From assembly GCF_014207845.1 (NCBI RefSeq), contig NZ_JACHLC010000003.1, forward strand, positions 1 through 64,000: DNA of 64,000 nt. The letters are read 5' to 3'. Origin of the DNA: Chryseobacterium shigense (GTDB taxonomy: Bacteria > Bacteroidota > Bacteroidia > Flavobacteriales > Weeksellaceae). Below the pieces are notes generated by a model. The model was not told where the DNA came from, made no database searches, and saw nothing but the letters and a program-made list of their open reading frames with translations. Numbering within the stretch: the stretch's first letter is position 1; each line of letters begins with the position of its first letter. Shown here piece by piece: positions 16,942 to 25,105 of the stretch. Position numbers and translations under genes: made by a program.

Positions 16942-18186
16942 TCAGAGGAAGAAATGGGCAATGGTGTAAATAACAAGGCCTACCAATCCGCCAACTAAGG
17001 TTCCGTTTACCCGTATAAACTGTAAATCTTTCCCAACTTCCAGCTCCAGCTTCTCACTCAGCTCTTTACCCTGCCAGTTTCCTACCGTAGAACTGATGAG
17101 GTTCCCGAACTGGTGCGTGTTTTTAAGAATATATTTGTAGGCAGTTACCCTTACCCAATGGTCAATTTTATTCTGAAGATTTTCGTCTGTTTTTAAATTT
17201 TCCGAAAATTCGCTCAGGTTTTTCGTGAGATAGTTCTTTAAAGAAGACTGCTCATCCTGTAATTCCTTCATCAGGGTATTCTTAATGGAAGTCCAGATAT
17301 CACGGGAATATTCATCCAGCTTATCACTTTTTAAAAGCCCGTTTTTAATGCTTTTGAATTCTTCATCCCATTTCGGGTCTTCCTTCAGGTCTGTAGAAAA
17401 TTCCTGAATCTTCTGCGTAACCAGATTTCGGATTTCATGCTCCGGACCTTCTTCAATTTCCTTAAAAAAATCAGAAAGTCCACTGGCAATTTTATCGGCA
17501 ATCTTATTATCAACAAATGAAGGAATAAATGAATAGCTTCCTTTCTGAACACGGTCTTTGATCATTTCATCATTTTCGATAATATAGTCTTTGATCTGCC
17601 GGGAAAGATTGGTGACAATTCTCTGGTGGTCATTTTTTTCCAGAATATAGCTGATGCCGTTTCCGACTACTTTATTAAGTTTGATGTCATCTGTCATTTC
17701 AGAAACCTTCTTGCTGATGAATTGGCTCACGGCAGTATCATCAAGCTTATTAAGGATATCCAAAACAATATCGGATAAATTTCTGATCAAAATATCCTGG
17801 TTTTTTTCCTTATCCAGCCATTCACCTACAAAATTTGAGATTTTAAGCTTCTGAATATATGGCCGTATATTCTGTGGAGAAAGAAAATTACTCACCACAA
17901 AGCTGCCTAGATTATCACCAAGCCGCTGCTTACTGTTTTCAATAAGATTCGTATGTGGAATAGGAAGGCCAAGCGGATGCCGGAATAAGGCAGTCACAGC
18001 GAACCAGTCTGCCAAAGCACCCACCATAGCAGCTTCGGAAAAAGCTCTTACATAACCAACCCAGTGAGAAGGATTCGATTTCTGAAGTAGAGTAGTGGCG
18101 ATAAAAATAACGGCCATCAGGACAAATAATCCGGTGGCGAACATTTTATATTTTCTCAGCTGTTTTCTTTTTGCTTCATCATTCAT
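16942..18186 (-). CDS. DUF445 family membrane protein
   Basis: 414 residues from ATG 18186 (MNDEAKRKQLRKYK). One hydrophobic helix near the N-terminus (MFATGLFVLMAVIFIATTLL), then the DUF445 signature AMVGALADWFAVTALFRHPLGLPIPHTNLI, a long charged helical region, and a C-terminal membrane helix (LVGGLVGLVIYTIAHFFL). The function is unknown. A GTG start 60 nt upstream is rejected: it falls in the right flank of the 18232 repeat and adds an atypical basic extension. Confidence 0.85.
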   Translation of the reverse strand: MNDEAKRKQLRKYKMFATGLFVLMAVIFIATTLLQKSNPSHWVGYVRAFSEAAMVGALADWFAVTALFRHPLGLPIPHTNLIENSKQRLGDNLGSFVVSNFLSPQNIRPYIQKLKISNFVGEWLDKEKNQDILIRNLSDIVLDILNKLDDTAVSQFISKKVSEMTDDIKLNKVVGNGISYILEKNDHQRIVTNLSRQIKDYIIENDEMIKDRVQKGSYSFIPSFVDNKIADKIASGLSDFFKEIEEGPEHEIRNLVTQKIQEFSTDLKEDPKWDEEFKSIKNGLLKSDKLDEYSRDIWTSIKNTLMKELQDEQSSLKNYLTKNLSEFSENLKTDENLQNKIDHWVRVTAYKYILKNTHQFGNLISSTVGNWQGKELSEKLELEVGKDLQFIRVNGTLVGGLVGLVIYTIAHFFL

Positions 18187-18231
18187 ATTCTCAAATTTAC
18201 TAAATTTGGTTGTGAACTTATGATTTATTCT

Positions 18232-18379
18232 AACCACAAAAGTCACAAAAGGTTTAAATACCTAAGTTTATTAAAATCTTTGATTTTCTCCTTTTATCAA
18301 ACTTATAATTTTCAAAGTGGTGAACTTTTTAAGCTAAAGTGCTTTAAAGTGTCAAAAAACTTTTGTGACTTTTGTGGTT
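18232..18379. repeat. 148-bp MITE-like element with perfect 20-bp inverted ends
   Basis: The ends AACCACAAAAGTCACAAAAG (18232-18251) and its exact reverse complement (18360-18379) enclose 108 bp of AT-rich sequence with no open frame. An 18/20 match to the end sequence occurs at 21239-21258. The pattern fits a small non-autonomous transposable or dispersed palindromic element. It sits between divergent DUF445 and msrB genes. Confidence 0.65.
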
Positions 18380-18419
18380 TTTATTTTTTATATATTATCA
18401 AAATACTTAAAATAATTCT

Positions 18420-18857
18420 ATGGAAAACCAAGCAAAAAACAATCCATACTATTCCAGAACGAACACTACGAAATTGGATATTCCCAATGAAGAGTGGAAA
18501 AAGATCCTTGCTCCCGATTTATATGCCATTGCCAGGGAAGCTGCTACGGAAAGAGCTTTTACCGGCAAATACAATGAATTCGATGAAATCGGAGATTATT
18601 ATTGTGCGGTTTGTGGGAATCGTCTCTTCCGTTCCACTTCAAAATTCTCAAGCAGCTGCGGATGGCCAAGTTTTTTTGAGGCAAATAAAGAAGGCGTATA
18701 TTATAAGAGAGATATTACTTATGGAATGGAAAGGGTAGAGGTGCTTTGCAAACGTTGCGATTCCCATCTCGGCCATGTTTTTGATGATGGTCCAAAGCCC
18801 ACGGGATTACGTTATTGTATGAATTCTATAAGCCTGGAATTTATTGTATATATGTAA
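18420..18857 (+). CDS. msrB: Peptide-methionine (R)-S-oxide reductase
   Basis: 145 residues, no signal peptide, cytosolic. Reduces methionine-R-sulfoxide in proteins. Zinc ligands are Cys62/65 (CAVC) and Cys110/113 (CKRC). GWPSFFEA and HLGHVFDDGPKPTGLRYC are family signatures, with catalytic Cys133 in RYCMNS. The last codons and the stop lie in the left arm of the hairpin at 18848-18900, so the FIVYM tail may come from that element. Confidence 0.95.
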   Translation: MENQAKNNPYYSRTNTTKLDIPNEEWKKILAPDLYAIAREAATERAFTGKYNEFDEIGDYYCAVCGNRLFRSTSKFSSSCGWPSFFEANKEGVYYKRDITYGMERVEVLCKRCDSHLGHVFDDGPKPTGLRYCMNSISLEFIVYM

Positions 18858-18900
18858 AAATTGCGAGATTCTATTTAAATCTCGCAGTTTTTACATATAT
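18848..18900. terminator. Long hairpin after msrB, first of a matched pair flanking fic
   Basis: 23-bp stem with one wobble pair and a 7-nt loop. Its core GTAAAAATTGCGAGATT (18854-18870) recurs exactly at 20218-20234 behind the Fic gene. It probably terminates msrB and supplies its TAA. Confidence 0.75.
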
Positions 18901-18922
18901 TTGGTACACTAATGATTAAGTT

Positions 18923-20221
18923 ATGGTAGAGAAAACTCCGCAATATATAGAAGATGATGAAACCCTAAAGTTATCTATTAAAATTAGGCTTTCCGGCGAA
19001 ATGAAGAAAATAGATGATGATTATTTATATTGGGATAAGGTTAAATATTTATCAAAAGAAACTGACCCTAAAAAGTATTGGAATGCTATAAAATTTTATC
19101 GTAATCTTAGAACAAATAAAATAAAATTTGGAAAATATTATTTTAAATACTTCATGACGGAATATATTCAAAAGTCATTGCATTTATTTGATTTAAATAT
19201 AGGGGGCAATTTGGGGAGTAATATTGGTATTGCAGAAACAGATAAAAATAAGTTTGTTATTAGTTCTATTATGGAAGAAGCTATTGCAAGTAGTCAAATG
19301 GAAGGAGCTAATACAACTAGAAGAAAAGCAAAAGAGATTATTCAAAAAGAACTCAAACCAAAGACAAAATCTGAGCAAATGATTGTAAATAATTTTATAA
19401 CTATGCGTCATATTGTTCAGAATAAAAACTTAGATCTAACAGTTGAAGACTTACTTATAGTTCATCAATTGATTACTAATGATACTCTTGAAAACGAAGA
19501 GGAAGAAGGAAATTTCAGAAGAAATGATGAAATTTTTGTAGCCAATTTTTCAAATGGAGATATTGTTCATATTCCCCCTGACCACAAGGAAATTAATGAA
19601 TTAATTGCTGATTTATGCATATTTTTTAACAGTGAAGGAGAAGATTTTATACATCCGATTATTAAAGGTATTATTATCCATTTTATGATTGGCTGGATCC
19701 ATCCATTTAGTGATGGTAATGGAAGAACAGCACGTTCAATTTTTTATTGGTACATGTTGAAAAGAGGCTATTGGCTTACAGAATATCTTTCAATATCTAG
19801 AATTATAAAAGATACAAAAAATCAGTATGAGAAAGCTTATTTATATACAGAAAATGATGAAAATGACCTGACCTATTTCATCAATTACAATATTAAGACT
19901 ATGGATAAAGCTTTTATTGCTTTAAAAAACTATATAGGAGAGAAGCAAAGAGAAGCTATTCAGGCATCAAAATTTTTAAGAATTCCAAATGTAAATGAAA
20001 GACAGGCTCAAATTCTTAAAATTCTTAATGAAGACTCGGATAGGATTTTAAACGTTAAAGAAATAGAAAACCGGTTTAAAATTTCAAGTTTCACAGCAAG
20101 ACAAGACCTGAATGGCTTAACAGAATTGGGGTTTCTTCAAATTATAAAAGTGAATAAAATTAAGAATAACTATGTAAAATCAAATTCATTTGATAGGATT
20201 TTAAATTCTTATTTTTTGTAA
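18923..20221 (+). CDS. Fic-domain protein (putative AMP transferase), class II self-inhibited
   Basis: 432 residues, cytosolic. The Fic motif HPFSDGNGR is at 260-268; His260 is the catalytic base in protein AMPylation by this family. An inhibitory helix SxxxEG (S123 to E127-G128) precedes the Fic core, the class II arrangement. An N-terminal Fic_N-like part and a C-terminal winged-helix (NVKEIENRFKISSFTARQDLNGLTELGFL) complete it. Base composition is more AT-rich and codon choice differs from neighbours, suggesting transfer. It has no antitoxin partner and lies between twin hairpins. Target is unknown. Confidence 0.9.
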   Translation: MVEKTPQYIEDDETLKLSIKIRLSGEMKKIDDDYLYWDKVKYLSKETDPKKYWNAIKFYRNLRTNKIKFGKYYFKYFMTEYIQKSLHLFDLNIGGNLGSNIGIAETDKNKFVISSIMEEAIASSQMEGANTTRRKAKEIIQKELKPKTKSEQMIVNNFITMRHIVQNKNLDLTVEDLLIVHQLITNDTLENEEEEGNFRRNDEIFVANFSNGDIVHIPPDHKEINELIADLCIFFNSEGEDFIHPIIKGIIIHFMIGWIHPFSDGNGRTARSIFYWYMLKRGYWLTEYLSISRIIKDTKNQYEKAYLYTENDENDLTYFINYNIKTMDKAFIALKNYIGEKQREAIQASKFLRIPNVNERQAQILKILNEDSDRILNVKEIENRFKISSFTARQDLNGLTELGFLQIIKVNKIKNNYVKSNSFDRILNSYFL

Positions 20222-20258
20222 AAATTGCGAGATTATACCTTTATCTCGCAATTTTTAC
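20218..20258. terminator. Hairpin after fic, second of the matched pair
   Basis: Perfect 16-bp stem GTAAAAATTGCGAGAT / ATCTCGCAATTTTTAC with a 9-nt loop. The left arm supplies the TAA of fic, exactly as the first hairpin does for msrB. Confidence 0.75.
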
Positions 20259-20325
20259 AAGGTTAAAGTTTCTTAAATTCAGTTAAACTTTGTAGACTTA
20301 TAAGTGTCTGGTAATTATGTTTTTA

Positions 20326-20333
20326 TAATTTTG
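20326..20333 (+). promoter_or_regulatory. -7 box (TAATTTTG) of the L,D-transpeptidase-like gene
   Basis: TAATTTTG fits TAnnTTTG, 30 nt before the ATG at 20364. Confidence 0.45.
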
Positions 20334-20363
20334 CCTCACTAATTTGGATTTTAATAGTATTGA

Positions 20364-21119
20364 ATGAAAGGATTTTATAGTGTATTAGGCCTGATATATA
20401 TGGTCACGACTTCATTCTATCTTTCGCCGGGAAAGGCATCAAAGATTGAGAATGCAAACACAACAAAAATTGAAAAAGTAGCAGACACGAAATCTGGAAA
20501 GACAGCTGGATCAGCATCTTTATCAGAAGAATTGTACAAATCAATTCAATTTGACCCTGAACATGAACTGAATTACGAAGTTTTCGCAAAAGCATTAACA
20601 GGTTTTGAAAATTTGAAAAAAGCAGGATTGCTGAACCAGGATTCGCATTTATTAACTATCTGCGATTTTTCTATGTCTTCAAATACCAAAAGACTTTGGG
20701 TGATTGATACCAACGAGAAAAAAGTACTGTTCAATTCACTGGTAGCACACGGTAAAAATACAGGCGAAGAATTTGCGACGAATTTTTCTAACACGGAAAG
20801 TTCGCTGCAGAGCAGCTTAGGATTTTATATCACGGACGCCACTTACCAGGGAGACAACGGATATTCTTTGAAATTGCTGGGAATGGATAAAGGATATAAT
20901 GATGCGGCATACAGAAGGGCTATCGTTATGCATGGAGCTGATTATGTAAGCGATGATTTTGCGTCAATGCACAAAAGAATCGGAAGAAGCTGGGGATGTC
21001 CCGCAGTACCGAGAGCCTTAACGCAGCCCATCATCAATACGATCAAAGGTAGAAATTGCCTTTTCATCTATTATCCCGATCAGAAGTATCTTTCTTCCTC
21101 GGAATGGTTAAAAGCGTAA
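20364..21119 (+). CDS. Murein L,D-transpeptidase catalytic domain family protein
   Basis: 251 residues. An N-terminal signal-like segment (YSVLGLIYMVTTSFYLSPG) is followed by a K/T-rich linker, then a YkuD-like catalytic fold. HGADYVSDDF supplies the conserved His and RSWGCPAVPR the catalytic Cys, in place of the more usual SHGC. Members of this group are thought to cross-link or process peptidoglycan in the periplasm; the reaction here is inferred from the family. Single gene with its own promoter box and terminator. Confidence 0.85.
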   Translation: MKGFYSVLGLIYMVTTSFYLSPGKASKIENANTTKIEKVADTKSGKTAGSASLSEELYKSIQFDPEHELNYEVFAKALTGFENLKKAGLLNQDSHLLTICDFSMSSNTKRLWVIDTNEKKVLFNSLVAHGKNTGEEFATNFSNTESSLQSSLGFYITDATYQGDNGYSLKLLGMDKGYNDAAYRRAIVMHGADYVSDDFASMHKRIGRSWGCPAVPRALTQPIINTIKGRNCLFIYYPDQKYLSSSEWLKA

Positions 21120-21124
21120 AACAC

Positions 21125-21150
21125 AAAAGCTGTCAGATTTGACTGCTTTT
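21125..21150 (+). terminator. Terminator of the L,D-transpeptidase-like gene
   Basis: 11-bp stem AAAAGCTGTCA / TGACTGCTTTT with one mismatch, followed by TTTATT, a few bases after the stop. Confidence 0.6.
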
Positions 21151-21193
21151 TTATTATAAAGGAACAAGATAACAGCGCAAAAAATTAAAACGC

Positions 21194-21316
21194 AAACATC
21201 TGTGAAAACCTATCCCATCTTTGATTAAATAAAAAACCAACCACAAAAGAGACAAAAGATTTTTGTAGTAGATAATACCCATAAACATCTGTGGAAATTT
21301 GTGCCATCTGTGGGAG
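21194..21316. repeat. Degenerate AAACATCTGTG repeat region
   Basis: AAACATCTGTG occurs at 21194-21204 and 21283-21293, with ATTTGTGCCATCTGTGGGAG next to the second. A near-copy of the end of the 18232 element is at 21239-21258. No open frame. It seems to be a patchwork of decayed dispersed repeats. Confidence 0.45.
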
Positions 21317-21330
21317 AAAATAAAATAAAA

Positions 21331-21360
21331 AAATCCCTGTGCTATTTGGTACAGGGATTT
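21331..21360 (-). terminator. Terminator of the tetR-thiolase-thioesterase-fabF operon
   Basis: Perfect 10-bp stem AAATCCCTGT / ACAGGGATTT with a 10-nt loop and flanking A/T runs, 20 nt past the fabF-like stop on the minus strand. Confidence 0.75.
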
Positions 21361-21380
21361 AGAATTATATCATTTAAATA

Positions 21381-22622
21381 CTATCTGAATTTCTTGAAAA
21401 CCAAAGTTGCATTATGCCCTCCGAATCCAAAGGCATTGCTTAGTGCAAAGTTGATGTTCTTCTCTTTCGCTTCTCCAAAAACAATATTCACATCCTTCGG
21501 AATATTTTCATCTATCCTATGAAGATTGATTGTAGGAGGAATAATTCCTTTTTCCACAGCTTTGATGGAAAGAATGGCTTCAGCAGCCCCGGCAGCCCCC
21601 AATAAATGCCCGGTCATAGATTTCGTTGCGCTGATATCAAGATTTTTGCTTCCTCCGAATAATTTACTGATCGCATTCAATTCGATCAGGTCTCCCAGCG
21701 GGGTAGAAGTGGCATGAGGATTTAAGTAATCAATATCTTCTACATTGGCACCCGCTTCTTTCATGGCAAGCTGCATTGCTTTAATCGCGCTTATTCCGTC
21801 CGGATGAGGTGCAGTCATGTGATAAGCATCGGCTGTCATAGCCGCTCCCGCAAGTTCAGCATAAATTTTGGCGCCTCTGGCTTTTGCATGCTCGTACTCT
21901 TCAAGAATCAGGGCTCCGGCCCCTTCACCCATAACAAAACCGTCTCTTTCCGCGTCGTAAGGGCGGCTTGCTGTTGAAAAATCATCATTTCTGGTAGACA
22001 TAGCTTTCATAACTGAGAAACCGCCTATAGAAGCCGGTGTAATGGCAGCTTCGGAACCTCCGCTGATGATTACTTTCGCTTTTCCGAGACGGATATAATT
22101 GAAGGCATCCATCAATGCAGTATTTCCCGTAGCACATGCTGAAATAGTAGTGTAATTGATGCCCTGTAATCCAAATTTCATGGAGATCATTCCTGAAGCC
22201 ATATTCGCAATGAATTTAGGCACAAAGAAAGGGTTAAACTTAGGTGTTCCGTCTCCAGCTGCGAAATTCATCACTTCACCTTCGAATGTTACCATACCGC
22301 CCTGTCCGGTTCCCCAGATTACTCCGGTATCAAACGGGTCCATTTTTTCAAAGTCAAGTCCCGAATCCTGGATAGCTTCAGTAGTAGCATACATGGCATA
22401 TTGTGAAAATAAATCGCTTCTTTTTATTTCGTTGTGGGTGAGATAAACTTTCGGATCGAAATTTTTTACCTCGCAGGCAAAATGTACTTTAAATTTTTCC
22501 GAATCAAAATGGGTAATTAAATCTGCTCCGCTTACCCCGTTAATGCTGTTTTGCCAAAAGTCTTCGACATTATTCCCCAAAGGCGTCACTGCGCCCAGTC
22601 CTGTAATAACAACTCTTTTCAT
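21381..22622 (-). CDS. fabF: Beta-ketoacyl-ACP synthase II-like enzyme
   Basis: 413 residues, cytosolic condensing enzyme of the thiolase fold, extending acyl-ACP with malonyl-ACP. The Cys nucleophile is in ISACATGN; the His residues are in NPHATSTPLGD (family usually HGTST) and TKSMTGHLLGAAGA. The change of HGT to HAT is unusual. It lies 2 nt from the thioesterase gene in a TetR-controlled operon rather than in a core fatty-acid cluster, so it may be an accessory FabF with its own substrate. Confidence 0.85.
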   Translation of the reverse strand: MKRVVITGLGAVTPLGNNVEDFWQNSINGVSGADLITHFDSEKFKVHFACEVKNFDPKVYLTHNEIKRSDLFSQYAMYATTEAIQDSGLDFEKMDPFDTGVIWGTGQGGMVTFEGEVMNFAAGDGTPKFNPFFVPKFIANMASGMISMKFGLQGINYTTISACATGNTALMDAFNYIRLGKAKVIISGGSEAAITPASIGGFSVMKAMSTRNDDFSTASRPYDAERDGFVMGEGAGALILEEYEHAKARGAKIYAELAGAAMTADAYHMTAPHPDGISAIKAMQLAMKEAGANVEDIDYLNPHATSTPLGDLIELNAISKLFGGSKNLDISATKSMTGHLLGAAGAAEAILSIKAVEKGIIPPTINLHRIDENIPKDVNIVFGEAKEKNINFALSNAFGFGGHNATLVFKKFR

Positions 22623-22624
22623 AT

Positions 22625-23050
22625 CTAGTTATTAATTTTGAATAGGTTAGAGGTTCCTCTGGCAATCAGTCTTGTTTTGTCTGCATTCCAGATTTCGCAT
22701 TGTGCATTCACAAACTTCCGGCCTCTTTTTATAATTTTTGTTTCGGCTACAATATTATCATTTTCTTTTGCAGTTGAAAAATAATCGATCACATTATTGA
22801 TGGTAGTTATGAAAGAATTTTCATTCAGGGAGAACATAGTGGCTCCAATAATGTCATCCATAATAGCTGCCGTTACTCCGCCATGAAGGTTTCCAACCGG
22901 GTTAAGCCATTCCGGCCTCACAGTATATTTAAATTCAAGATGTCCTTCTTCTGCAGAAAGTACAATGGGGTTGAGCCATTTCATAAATGGTGACGGTGAC
23001 TGGTCAAATTCCTTCCCGATGAATTGCTGCAGTTGTGCTAATCTGTCCAT
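22625..23050 (-). CDS. PaaI-like hotdog-fold thioesterase
   Basis: 141 residues, no signal. GNLHGGVTAAIMDDIIGATMFS is the hotdog thioesterase motif (HGG followed by an acidic residue), typical of PaaI/YiiD-type acyl-CoA thioesterases that release free acids from CoA. Between the thiolase and the FabF-like synthase, it could unload acyl chains made or shortened by the operon; that role is inference. Confidence 0.85.
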   Translation of the reverse strand: MDRLAQLQQFIGKEFDQSPSPFMKWLNPIVLSAEEGHLEFKYTVRPEWLNPVGNLHGGVTAAIMDDIIGATMFSLNENSFITTINNVIDYFSTAKENDNIVAETKIIKRGRKFVNAQCEIWNADKTRLIARGTSNLFKINN

Positions 23051-23062
23051 ATTTATTTTGTT

Positions 23063-24331
23063 TTATTTTTCTAAAATCATGGTAACACCCTGTCCGCGTG
23101 CGGCACAAATGGAAATGAACCCTTTTCCGCTTCCTTTTTCATGAAGCAGTTTTGCCAAAGTCCCGATAATTCTTCCGCCTGTTGCTGCAAAAGGATGGGC
23201 AGCGGCAAGACTTCCGCCTTTTACGTTGAGCTTATTCCTGTCGATTTTTCCCAATGCTTTCTCCAACCCGAACTTTTTGGCAAGATCATCGTTTTCCCAG
23301 ATTTTAATGGTGGCAAGAATCTGTGCGGCAAATGCTTCATGAATTTCATAATAATCAAAATCTTCCAGTTTCATTCCTGCTTTTTTAAGCATTCTGTCTG
23401 CGGCAAAAACGGGAGCGAGAAGTAAATTCTGTTTATTTTCAATATATTCAATTCCTGCGACTTCTGAAAAAGTGATATAAGCCAAAACGGGAAGTCCGTT
23501 GGCAGCGGCCCATTCTTCACTGGCAAGTAAAACCGATGATGCACCATCTGTAAAAGGAGTTGAATTTCCTGCAGTTAAAGTACCATTCTCTTTGTCAAAA
23601 GCTGGTTTCAGTTGGGCTAACTTTTCAAGGCTGGTATCCCTGCGGAGGTTATTGTCTTTATCTAATCCGAAAGCGGGTGTGATCATATCATCAAAAAATC
23701 CTTCATCATAGGCCTGAGCCATATTCTTGTGGCTTTTAAAAGCTAATTCATCCTGTTCTTCGCGGGAAATCCGGTAATATTTAGCTGTAATCTCCGTATG
23801 TCCGCCCATTACCAGACCTGTTTTGGGCTCCTGTCCTTTGTAGGGTATTGGCATCCAGTCTTTCAGTTTTGGACTTAAGAGCTGTTTCAGTTTTCCAAAC
23901 ACTGATTTTTCTTTATTGGCTTTTAATAGTGCTTTTCTCAATCCCGGTGCAGATTCAAACGGAATGTTGCTCATTGCTTCAACGCCACAGGCGATTCCGC
24001 TTTCTATTTGTCCTAAAGCAATTTTATTTCCAATATAAACTGCGGCTTCAATTCCTGTATCGCATGCCTGCTGAAGATCGCATGCAGGGGTGGCAGGATC
24101 TAGCGCGGTGTTCATTACAGATTCCCTGATGAGGTTGCTTTCTGAAATATGTTTGATGACTGCCCCACCGGCTACTTCACCCAGCAGTTTTCCCTGCAAA
24201 TGGTATTTGTTTATTAACCCGTTGAGAGCGGCTTCCAGAAGTTCCTGATTGCCTAGTTCTGCATAAGCGGTATTGATTCTGGCAAAAGGAATCCTGCTGT
24301 ATCCTACAATGGCCACTTTTTTTGTTTCCAT
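23063..24331 (-). CDS. Acetyl-CoA acetyltransferase (thiolase)
   Basis: 422 residues, cytosolic. The acyl-accepting Cys is in CDLQQACDTGIEAA, the second active site has EIHEAFAAQ, and the C-terminal Cys is in CAARGQG. It either condenses two acetyl-CoA or cleaves beta-ketoacyl-CoA in fatty-acid degradation; the sequence does not decide. It resembles FadI-type thiolases in length and in the insert around KLKDWMPIPYKGQEPKTG. It is 12 nt upstream of the thioesterase and 11 nt downstream of tetR. Confidence 0.85.
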   Translation of the reverse strand: METKKVAIVGYSRIPFARINTAYAELGNQELLEAALNGLINKYHLQGKLLGEVAGGAVIKHISESNLIRESVMNTALDPATPACDLQQACDTGIEAAVYIGNKIALGQIESGIACGVEAMSNIPFESAPGLRKALLKANKEKSVFGKLKQLLSPKLKDWMPIPYKGQEPKTGLVMGGHTEITAKYYRISREEQDELAFKSHKNMAQAYDEGFFDDMITPAFGLDKDNNLRRDTSLEKLAQLKPAFDKENGTLTAGNSTPFTDGASSVLLASEEWAAANGLPVLAYITFSEVAGIEYIENKQNLLLAPVFAADRMLKKAGMKLEDFDYYEIHEAFAAQILATIKIWENDDLAKKFGLEKALGKIDRNKLNVKGGSLAAAHPFAATGGRIIGTLAKLLHEKGSGKGFISICAARGQGVTMILEK

Positions 24332-24342
24332 ATTGAAAAATT

Positions 24343-24948
24343 TTATGATGGAAGTATTTTTAATTCTTTATCAATAATGAATAGTATTCTGTTCAGAGCC
24401 AAATGTAAATAGTTTTCATCTTCTGTGGTTTTGGCGAGGAGTATACCGCCTTCAACAAGCATAATGAAGAGAGATCCATATTCATTGGCGTTGATATCTC
24501 TACGCAGTTCTCCATTTTCCTGCCCGTCTGAAATTACATCTGCAATTTTTTTAATCCAGCCTTCAAAGGATTGGGTAACCTGTTTTTTCAGATTGGGGAA
24601 ACTGTCGTCAGCTTCGGTAGCTGCATTCATCAATGGGCAGCCTCCGCTTTCAAAGACCGTTTTCCAGTTTTTGCGGTAAAAATTGACGAAGGCATTTAAT
24701 TTATCAACAGTACCCGGAAATTCTTCACCTAAAGATCTGGCCATAATTTTAGCCAGTAAACCTGAGTTGTATTTATAAACTTCAAGAGCTACTTCATCTT
24801 TATTTTCAAAATTACCGTAGATGCTTCCTTTGGTGAGGCCGGTTGCTTCTGTAATATCAGATAAAGACGTAGCTATATAGCCTTTGGTGTTAAACAAAGA
24901 AGCTGTTTTTTCAATGATGAATTGTTTTGTCTTTTCTGCTTTTGACAT
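24343..24948 (-). CDS. TetR/AcrR family transcriptional repressor
   Basis: 201 residues. N-terminal helix-turn-helix (IIEKTASLFNTKGYIATSLSDITEATGLTKGSIYGNFENKDEVALEV) with a ligand-binding C-terminal domain of the TetR_C type. It is the first gene of an operon with thiolase, thioesterase and a FabF-like synthase. A perfect palindrome at 24980-25003 overlaps its promoter, so it likely represses its own operon and is released by an acyl-CoA or similar ligand; the ligand is inference. Confidence 0.9.
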   Translation of the reverse strand: MSKAEKTKQFIIEKTASLFNTKGYIATSLSDITEATGLTKGSIYGNFENKDEVALEVYKYNSGLLAKIMARSLGEEFPGTVDKLNAFVNFYRKNWKTVFESGGCPLMNAATEADDSFPNLKKQVTQSFEGWIKKIADVISDGQENGELRRDINANEYGSLFIMLVEGGILLAKTTEDENYLHLALNRILFIIDKELKILPS

Positions 24949-24968
24949 TAAAATATTTAATTTCTATA

Positions 24969-24976
24969 CAAATATA
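24969..24976 (-). promoter_or_regulatory. -7 box (TATATTTG) of the tetR operon
   Basis: TATATTTG on the minus strand fits TAnnTTTG and lies 20 nt before the tetR ATG. The -33 region falls in the neighbouring palindrome, which would let a bound repressor block RNA polymerase. Confidence 0.6.
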
Positions 24977-24979
24977 CAA

Positions 24980-25003
24980 AAAATATACCGATCGGTATAT
25001 TTT
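24980..25003. promoter_or_regulatory. Palindromic operator for the TetR regulator
   Basis: Perfect 24-bp palindrome with core TATACCGATCGGTATA. TetR-family repressors bind such symmetric sites next to their own gene. It lies 32 nt upstream of the tetR start and next to the -7 box. Confidence 0.8.
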
Positions 25004-25042
25004 ATTAAAAAATTAGTGATGTAAATGTTTTGGTTTTAAGTT

Positions 25043-25092
25043 TTGGCTAAAGCCAATATGTTGTTTTAAATAAAAACGGGCTAAAGCCCGTT
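25043..25092. repeat. Paired hairpins sharing GGCTAAAGCC
   Basis: TTGGCTAAAGCCAA (25043-25056) and AACGGGCTAAAGCCCGTT (25075-25092) are two perfect short hairpins with the same GGCTAAAGCC heart. Such pairs resemble dispersed intergenic repeats of Flavobacteriia. The second may also act as a terminator of the minus-strand osmC gene. Confidence 0.6.
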
Positions 25093-25105
25093 CCTATTAA
25101 TATTT

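Noticed and set aside
18220..18738. 172-codon frame overlapping msrB
   Set aside because: It runs through the 148-bp palindromic element and then antagonises the clearly conserved msrB frame; no family features.
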